In this document: positions 56,024 through 64,000 of the stretch, piece after piece
Numbering within the stretch: position 1 is the stretch's first letter
How the letters are laid out: each line of letters starts with the position of its first letter
NCBI GenBank assembly: GCA_023634235.1
Contig: JAMKCF010000059.1
Coordinates: forward strand, 62,001-126,000
From: Pisaster brevispinus
Taxonomy: Eukaryota; Echinodermata; Asteroidea; Forcipulatida; Asteriidae
DNA length: 64,000 nt
Direction of reading: 5' to 3'
Made by a program: the position numbers and the translations under genes
The notes under the pieces: model-generated
Told to the model about the DNA's origin: nothing
The model's input: only the letters and a program-made list of their open reading frames with translations
Database searches by the model: none

Positions 56024-59000
56024 CTTAGGGGTAGGCCTAACATCCAGGCCGCTCGCCTCGCCTACAGAATAGTCAGCGACCCCAAACTCACGGGAGAGGG
56101 AGCCCTTGAAACGGGCTTTACAGTGGTACTAAAATTGTGCAGATTCGATATTGCCCTGGGGGTGATGTGACCCTCCTTATTTTGTATTTGTGTCTTTTTA
56201 CAGCAAAATCAAGTTGATGTTTTGGGGGGCTTTCGGAGTGTCCCCGCTTGCTGGTCTTTTCCGGTGTGAAGCCTGCCCGCAACGGCCGTAAAAGTCTAAT
56301 TTTCGGATGCAGGGATACCTAAGGCAGGGTCAGGTAAAAAAATCATCTCTCTAGCCCTCCTAGATCGGGACTTATTCCCAAAATCACCGCACTTTTATTT
56401 TGGGCCATTACCCCTGGTTTTCGTTTCTTATTTCTCTATGGGGTAGGCCTAACATCCAGTCCGCTCGCCTCGCCTACAGAATCGTCAGCGACCCCAAACT
56501 CACGGGAGAGGGAGCCCTTGAAACGGGCTTTACAGTGGTACTAAAATTGTGCAGATTCAATATTGCCCTGGGGTGATGTGACCCTCCTTATTTTGTATTT
56601 GTGTCTTTTTACAGCAAAATCACGTTGATGTTTTGCGGGGCTTTCGGAGTGTCCCCGCTTGCTGGTCTTTTCCGGAGTGAAGCCTGCCCGCAACGGCCGT
56701 AAAAGTCTAATTTTCGGATGCAGGGATACCTAAGGCAGAGTCAGGCCAAAAAATCATCCCTCTAGCCCTCCTAGATCGGGAGTTATTCCCAAATTCACCG
56801 CACTTTTATTTTGGGCCATGACCCCTGCCGGCACGACCTTGCTTCTGGGTTTTTTTTTTTTTTTTTTTTCAATTTTTCTTAGGGGTAGGCCTAACATCCA
56901 GGCCGCTCGCCTCGCCTACAGAATCGTCAGCGACCCCAAACTCACGGGAGAGGGAGCCCTTGAAACGGGCTTTACAGTGGTACTAAAATTGTGCAGATTC
57001 GATATTGCCCTGGGGGTGATGTGACCCTCCTTATTTTGTATTTGTGTCTTTTTACAGCAAAATCACGTTGATGTTTTGCGGGGCTTTCGGAGTGTCCCCG
57101 CTTGCTGGTCTTTTCCGGTGTGAAGCCTGCCCGCAACGGCCGTAAAAGTCTAATTTTCGGATGCAGGGATACCTAAGGCAGAGTCAGGTAAAAAAATCAT
57201 CTCTCTAGCCCTCCTAGATCGGGACTTATTCCCAAAATCACCGCACTTTTATTTTGGGCCATTACCCCTGGTTTTTGTTTTCCTATTTCTCTAAGGGGTG
57301 GGCCTAACATCCAGGCCGCTCGCCTCGCCTACAGAATCGTCAGCGACCCCAAACTCACAGGAGAGGGAGCCCTTGAAACGGGCTTTACAGTGGTACTAAA
57401 ATTGTGCAGATTCAATATTGCCCTGGGGGTGATGTGACCCTCCTTATTTTGTATTTGTGTCTTTTTACAGCAAAATCACGTTGATGTTTTGCGGGGCTTT
57501 CGGAGTGTCCCCGCTTGCTGGTCTTTTCCGGTGTGAAGCCTGCCCGCAACGGCCGTAAAAGTCTAATTTTCGGATGCAGGGATACCTAAGGCAGAGTCAG
57601 GCCAAAAAATCATCCCTCTAGCCCTCCTAGATCGGGAGTTATTCCCAAATTCACCGCACTTTTATTTTGGGCCATGACCCCTGCCGGCACGACCTTACTT
57701 CTGGTTTTTTTTTTTTTTTTTTTCAATTTTTCTTAGGGGTAGGCCTAACATCCAGGCCGCTCGCCTCGCCTACAGAATCGTCAGTGACCCCAAACTCACG
57801 GGAGAGGGAGCCCTTGAAACGGGCTTTACAGTGGTACTAAAATTGTGCAGATTCGATATTGCCCTGGGGGTGATGTGACCCTCCTTATTTTGTATTTGTG
57901 TCTTTTTACAGCAAAATCAAGTTGATGTTTTGGGGGGCTTTCGGAGTGTCCCCGCTTGCTGGTCTTTTCCGGTGTGAAGCCTGCCCGCAACGGCCGTAAA
58001 AGTCTAATTTTCGGATGCAGGGATACCTAAGGCAGAGTCAGGTAAAAAAATCATCTCTCTAGCCCTCCTAGATCGGGACTTATTCCCAAAATCACCGCAC
58101 TTTTATTTTGGGCCATGACCCCTGGTTTTTGTTTTCTTATTTCTCTAAGGGGTAGGCCTAACATCCAGTCCGCTCGCCTCGCCTACAGAATCGTCAGCGA
58201 CCCCAAACTCACGGGAGAGGGAGCCCTTGAAACGGGCTTTACAGTGGTACTAAAATTGTGCAGATTCGATATTGCCCTGGGGTGATGTGACCCTCCTTAT
58301 TTTGTATTTGTGTCTTTTTACAGCAAAATCACGTTGATGTTTTGCGGGGCTTTCGGAGTGTCCCCGCTTGCTGGTCTTTTCCGGAGTGAAGCCTGCCCGC
58401 AACGGCCGTAAAAGTCTAATTTTCGGATGCAGGGATACCTAAGGCAGAGTCAGGCCAAAAAATCATCCCTCTAGCCCTCCTAGATCGGGAGTTATTCCCA
58501 AATTCACCGCACTTTTATTTTGGGCCATGACCCCTGCCTGCACGACCTTGCTTCTGTTTTTTTTTTTTTTTTTTTTTCAATTTCTCTTAGGGGTGGGCCT
58601 AACATCCAGGCCGCTCGCCTCGCCTACAGAATCGTCAGCGACCCCAAACTCACGGGAGAGGGAGCCCTTGAAACGGGCTTTACAGTGGTACTAAAATTGT
58701 GCAGATTCGATATTGCCCTGGGGGTGATGTGACCCGCCTTATTTTGTATTTGTGTCTTTTTACAGCAAAATCAAGTTGATGTTTTGTGGGGCTTTCGGAG
58801 TGTCCCCGCTTGCTGGTCTTTTCCGGTGTGAAGCCTGCACGCAACGGCCGTAAAAGTCTAATTTTCGGATGCAGGGATACCTAAGGCAGAGTCAGGTAAA
58901 AAAATCATCTCTCTAGCCCTCCTAGATCGGGAGTTATTCCCAAATTCACCGCACTTTTATTTTGGGCCATGACCCCTGCCGGCACGACCTTGCTTCTGTT

Positions 59001-59240
59001 TTTTTTTTTTTTTTTTTTTTTCAATTTCTCTTAGGGGTGGGCCTAACATCCAGGCCGCTCGCCTCGCCTACAGAATCGTCAGCGACCCCAAACTCACGGG
59101 AGAGGGAGCCCTTGAAACGGGCTTTACAGTGGTACTAAAATTGTGCAGATTCGATGTTGCCCTGGGGGTGATGTGACCCTCCTTATTTTGTATTTGTGTC
59201 TTTTTACAGCAAAATCAAGTTGATGTTTTGCGGGGCTTTC
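53632..59240. repeat. 3.87-kb internal duplication of the array
   Basis: Monomer boundaries 53632, 54072, 54484, 54927, 55372 are matched at 57501, 57942, 58354, 58796, 59240 (offset 3868-3870). Shared rare variants support it: ACTCACAGG (53484/57353), GACCCGCCTT (54864/58732) and GATTCGATGTTGCC (about 55270/59148). The next shared variant, GGGCTCTAGAGTGG (about 55665/59970), is offset by 4.31 kb, so one extra A monomer has been inserted in the right copy. Confidence 0.8.
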
Positions 59241-62200
59241 GGAGTGTCCCCGCTTGCTGGTCTTTTCCGGAGTGAAGCCTGCCCGCAACGGCCGTAAAAG
59301 TCTAATTTTCGGATGCAGGGATACCTAAGGCAGAGTCAGGCCAAAAAATCATCCCTCTAGCCCTCCTAGATCGGGAGTTATTCCCAAATTCACCGCACTT
59401 TTATTTTGGGCCATGACCCCTGCCTGCACGACCTTGCTTCTGTTTTTTTTTTTTTTTTTTTTCAATTTCTCTTAGGGGTGGGCCTAACATCCAGGCCGCT
59501 CGCCTCGCCTACAGAATCGTCAGCGACCCCAAACTCACGGGAGAGGGAGCCCTTGAAACGGGCTTTACAGTGGTACTAAAATTGTGCAGATTCGATATTG
59601 CCCTGGGGGTGATGTGACCCGCCTTATTTTGTATTTGTGTCTTTTTACAGCAAAATCAAGTTGATGTTTTGCGGGGCTTTCGGAGTGTCCCCGCTTGCTG
59701 GTCTTTTCCGGTGTAAAGCCTGCCCGCAACGGCCGTAAAAGTCTAATTTTCGGATGCAGGAATACCTAAGGCAGAGTCAGGTAAAAAAATCATCTCTCTA
59801 GCCCTCCTAGATCGGGACTTATTCCCAAAATCACCGCACTTTTATTTTGGGCCATTACCCCTGGTTTTTGTTTTCCTATTTCTCTAAGGTGTGGGCCTAA
59901 CATCCAGGCCGCTCGCCTCGCCTACAGAATCGTCAGCGACCCCAAACTCACGGGAGAGGGAGCCCTTGAAACGGGCTCTAGAGTGGTCCTAAAATTGTGC
60001 AGATTCGATATTGCCCTGGGGGTGATGTGACCCTCCTTATTTTGTATTTGTGTCTTTTTACAGCAAAATCACGTTGATGTTTTGCGGGGCTTTCGGAGTG
60101 TCCCCGCTTGCTGGTCTTTTCCGGTGTGAAGCCTGCACGCAACGGCCGTAAAAGTCTAATTTTCGGATGCAGGGATACCTAAGGCAGAGTCAGGCCAAAA
60201 ATCATCCCTCTAGCCCTCCTAGATCGGGAGTTATTCCCAAATTCACCGCACTTTTATTTAGGGCCATGACCCCTGCCGGCACGACCTTGCTTCTGTTTTT
60301 TTTTTTTTTTTTTTTTTTTTTTTTCTTAGGGGTAGGCCTAACATCCAGGCCGCTCGCCTCGCCTACAGAATCGTCAGCGACCCCAAACTCACGGGAGAGG
60401 GAGCCCTTGAAACGGGCTTTACAATGGTCCTAAAATTGTGCAGATTCGATATTGCCCTGGTGGTGATGTGACCCTCCTTATTTTGTATTTGTGTCTTTTT
60501 ACAGCAAAATCAAGTTGATGTTTTGGGGGGCTTTCGGAGTGTCCCCGCTTGCTGGTCTTTTCCGGTGTGAAGCCTGCCCGCAACGGCCGTAAAAGTCTAA
60601 TTTTCGGATGCAGGGATACCTAAGGCAGAGTCAGGCCAAAAAATAATCTCTCTAGCCCTCCTTGATCGGGAGCTATTCCCAAATTAACCGCACTTTTATT
60701 TTGGGCCATGACCCCTGCCGGCACGACCTTGCTTCTGGGTTTTTTTTTTCTTTTTTTTTTTTCAATTTTTCTTAGGGGTAGGCCTAACATCCAGGCCGCT
60801 CGCCTCGCCTACAGAATCGTCAGCGACCCCAAACTCACGGGAGAGGGAGCCCTTGAAACGGGCTTTACAGTGGTACTAAAATTGTGCAGATTCGATATTG
60901 CCCTGGGGGTGATGTGACCCTCCTTATTTTGTATTTGTGTCTTTTTAAAGCAAAATCAAGTTGATGTTTTGGGGGGCTTTCGGAGTATCCCCGCTTGCTG
61001 GTCTTTTCCGGTGTGAAGCCTGCCCGCAACGGCCGTAAAAGTCTAATTTTCGGATGCAGGGATACCTAAGGCAGAGTCAGGTAAAAAAATCATCTCTCTA
61101 GCCCTCCTAGATCGGGACTTATTCCCAAAATCACCGCACTTTTATTTTGGGCCATTACCCCTGGTTTTTGTTTTCCTATTTCTCTAAGGGGTGGGCCTAA
61201 CATCCAGGCCGCTCGCCTCGCCTACAGAATCGTCAGCGACCCCAAACTCACGGGAGAGGGAGCCCTTGAAACGGGCTTTACAGTGGTACTAAAATTGTGC
61301 AGATTCTATATTGCCCTGGGGGTGATGTGACCCTCCTTATTTTGTATTTGTGTCTTTTTAAAGCAAAATCAAGTTGATGTTTTGGGGGACTTTCGGAGTG
61401 TCCCCGCTTGCTGGTCTTTTCCGGTGTGAAGCCTGCCGCAACGGCCGTAAAAGTCTAATTTTTCGGATGCAGGGATACCTAAGGCAGAGTCAGGTAAAAA
61501 AATCATCTCTCTAGCCCTCCTAGATCGGGACTTATTCCCAAAATCACCGCACTTTTATTTTGGGCCATTACCCCTGGTTTTTGTTTTCCTATTTCTCTAA
61601 GGGGTGGGCCTAACATCCAGGCCGCTCGCCTCGCATACAGAATCGTCAGCGACCCCAAACTCACGGGAGAGGGAGCCCTTGAAACGGGCTTTACAGTGGT
61701 ACTAAAATTGTGCAGATTCAATATTGCCCTGCGGGTGATGTGACCCTCCTTATTTTGTATTTGTGTCTTTTTACAGCAAAATCACGTTGATGTTTTGCGG
61801 GGCTTTCGGAGTGTCCCCGCTTGCTGGTCTTTTCCGGTGTGAAGCCTGCCCGCAACGGCCGTAAAAGTCTAATTTTCGGATGCAGGGATACCTAAGGCAG
61901 AGTCAGGCCAAAAAATCATCCCTCTAGCCCTCCTAGATCGGGAGTTATTTCGCAAATTCACCGCACTTTTATTTTGGGCCATGACCCCTGCCGGCACGAC
62001 CTTGCTTCTGGGTTTTTTTTTTTTTTTTTTTTTTTTCAATTTTTCTAAGGGGTAGGCCTAACATCCAGGCCGCATGCCTCGCCTACAGAATCGTCAGCGA
62101 CCCCAAACTCACGGGACAGGGAGCCCTTGAAACGGGCTTTACAGTGGTACTAAAATTGTGCAGATTCGATATTGCCCTGGGGGTGATGTGACCCTCCTTA

Positions 62201-63726
62201 TTTTGTATTTGTGTCTTTTTAAAGCAAAATCAAGTTGATGTTTTGGGGGGCTTTCGGAGTGTCCCCGCTTGCTGGTCTTTTCCGGTGTGAAGCCTGCCCG
62301 CAACGGCCGTAAAAGTCTAATTTTCGGATGCAGGGATACCTAAGGCAGAGTCAGGTAAAAAAATCATCTCTCTAGCCCTCCTAGATCGGGACTTATTCCC
62401 AAAATCACCGCACTTTTATTTTGGGCCATTACCCCTGGTTTTTGTTTTCCTATTTCTCTAAGGGGTGGGCCTAACATCCAGGCCGCTCGCCTCGCCTACA
62501 GAATCGTCAGCGACCCCAAACTCACGGGAGAGGGAGCCTTAGAAACGGGCTTTACAGTGGTATTAAAATTGTGCAGATTCGATATTGCCCTGGAGGTGAT
62601 GTGACCCTCCTTATTTTGTATTTGTGTCTTTTTACAGCAAAATCACGTTGATGTTTTGCGGGGCTTTCGGAGTGTCCCCGCTTGCTGGTCTTTTCCGGTG
62701 TGAAGCCTGCCCGCAACGTCCGTAAAAGTCTAATTTTCGGATGCAGGGATACCTAAGGCAGAGTCAGGCCAAAAAATCATCCCTCTAGCCCTCCTAGATC
62801 GGGAGTTATTCCCAAATTCACCGCACTTTTATTTTGGGCCATGACCCCTGCCGGCACGACCTTGCTTCTGTGTTTTTTTTTTTGTTTTTTTTTCAATTTT
62901 TCTTAGGGGTAGGCTAACATCCAGGCCGCTCGCCTCGCCTACAGAATCGTCAGCGACCCCAAACTCACGGGAGGGGGAGCCCTTGAAACGGGCTTTACAG
63001 TGGTACTAAAATTGTGCAGATTCGATGATGCCCTGGGGGTGATGTGACCCTCCTTATTTTGTATTTGTGTCTTTTTACAGCAAAATCAAGTTGATGTTTT
63101 GGGGGGCTTTCGGAGTGTCCCCGCTTGCTGGTCTTTTCCGGTGTGAAGCCTGCCTGCAACGGCCGTAAAAGTCTAATTTTCGGATGCAGGGATACCTAAG
63201 GCAGAGTCAGGCCAAAAAATCATCCCTCTAGCCCTCCTAGATCGGGACCTATTCCCAAAATCACCGCACTTTTATTTGTGGCCATTACCCCTGGTTTTTG
63301 TTTTCCTATTTCTCTAAGGGGTGGGCCTAACATCCAGGCCGCTCGCCTCGCCTACAGAATCGTCAGCGACCCCAAATTCACGGGAGAGGGAGCCCTTGAA
63401 ACGGGCTTTACAGTGGTACTAAAATTGTGCAGATTCGATATTGCCCTGGGGGTGATGTGACCCTCCTTATTTTGTATTTGTGTCTTTTTACAGCAAAATC
63501 ACGTTGATGTTTTGCGGGGCTTTCGGAGTGTCCCCGCTTGCTGGTCTTTTCCGGTGTGAAGCCTGCCCGCAACGGCCGTAAAAGTCTAATTTTCGGATGC
63601 AGGGATACCTAAGGCAGAGTCAGGCCAAAAAATCATCCCTCTAGCCCTCCTAGATCGGGAGTTATTCCCAAAATCACCGCACTTTTATTTTGGGCCATTA
63701 CCCCTGCCGGCACGACCTTGCTTCTG

Positions 63727-63757
<31 letters not shown>

Positions 63758-64000
63758 CAATTTTTCTTAGGGGTAGGCCTAACATCCAGGCCGCTCGCCT
63801 CGCCTACAGAATCGTCAGTGACCCCAAACTCACGGGAGAGGGAGCCCTTGAAACGGGCTTTACATTGGTACTAAAATTGTGCAGATTCGATATTGCCCTG
63901 GGGGTGATGTGACCCTCCTTATTTTGTATTTGTGTCTTTTTACAGCAAAATCAAGTTGATGTTTTGGGGGGGCTTTCGGAGTGTCCCCGCTTGCTGGTCT

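Larger units (their letters stand above)
46081..64000. repeat. Homogenised core of the satellite: two monomer classes in higher-order order
   Basis: Forty monomers can be followed by the mark CGGAGTGTCCCCG from 46779 to 63978. Spacing falls into two classes: B (411-414 bp) and A (440-454 bp). A carries GACCCCTGCCGGCACGACCT, a T-run of about 15-40, and GTCAGGCCAAAAAATC. B carries TTACCCCTGGTTTTTGTTTT and usually GTCAGGTAAAAAAATC. Within a class, monomers are nearly identical. The array is still running at the window end. Each monomer contains a 45-codon frame (RPNIQAARLAYRIVSDPKL), open because the array is homogenised; the T-run length is not kept in multiples of three and alternate frames occur (45970, 60167), so coding is unlikely. 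The array is GC-richer than the flanks. Centromeric, heterochromatic or other location is unknown. Confidence 0.95.

Noticed and set aside
46951..63912. Many 60-70 codon frames ending ...RPNIQAARLAYRIVSDP...ALGVM
   Set aside because: They are the same frame in each satellite monomer, run through variable poly-T tracts, start in different frames upstream and sometimes continue in another frame downstream. No conserved start or length constraint, so not genes.
41376..64000. rDNA or histone-type tandem gene cluster
   Set aside because: The monomer is only ~0.43 kb, has no rRNA or histone signature and no consistent gene structure.

Overview
The window looks like a stretch of animal nuclear genome. 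Coding density is very low, the recognisable coding pieces are short exons with GT-AG junctions, and tRNA-derived SINE heads, MITE-like elements, minisatellites and a large satellite array fill much of the space. There are no bacterial-style operons, rRNA genes or intact tRNA genes. A sarcosine-oxidase-type gene ending in a peroxisomal SKL signal, a fibrinogen-domain exon and an IL-17-like cysteine-rich exon, together with recurrent GTAGGCCTA and TACATGTA motifs, suggest a marine deuterostome. An echinoderm is my best guess, but this is inference and not proven by the sequence.

Layout. 1-2.3 kb is an ~80-bp minisatellite with higher-order duplications. 2.3-10.6 kb holds a possible 3' terminal exon (2607-2742), a hAT-like MITE with an 8-bp target duplication (3008-3281), a tRNA-type SINE (minus strand, 4560-4815), diverged AT-rich repeats, a telomere-like tandem repeat (7.7-8.3 kb), a frame-broken exon candidate (minus, 8640-8882) and a start-type exon (minus, 10167-10250). 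10.6-17.7 kb is mostly empty apart from G-rich, AT-rich and direct-repeat structures and a 22-bp minisatellite carrying CRE palindromes (16.2-16.55 kb). 17.8-23.6 kb shows several minus-strand exon candidates, the best being a terminal exon at 17775-17933. 25.3-26.8 kb is a 66-bp tandem array.

28.26-31.12 kb contains a minus-strand PIPOX (peroxisomal sarcosine/pipecolate oxidase) gene. Exons for the N-terminal ~154 residues and the C-terminal ~43 residues are present with compatible phases, but the middle ~190 residues have no room between exons 3 and 4. 32.5-33.2 kb carries a C-terminal fibrinogen-related exon and, 51 bp later, an IL-17-like exon. 34.7-36.1 kb contains two GC/CCAAT-rich promoter-like islands and a GC-rich block with long overlapping open frames. 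36.2-38.0 kb is an old tandem duplication, and 40.0-41.4 kb is a ~280-325-bp tandem repeat.

From about 41.4 kb to the end lies one satellite array of about 52 monomers. Its first ~5 kb is diverged and appears ancestral. The rest is made of two monomer classes (~412 bp and ~440-454 bp with a long poly-T tract) arranged in higher-order patterns such as A-B-B-A-B (2.12 kb), plus a 3.87-kb internal duplication. The many 60-70 residue reading frames there are by-products of the repeat. The likeliest new biology is the structure and history of this satellite; the truncated PIPOX locus and the adjacent immune-type exons come next.
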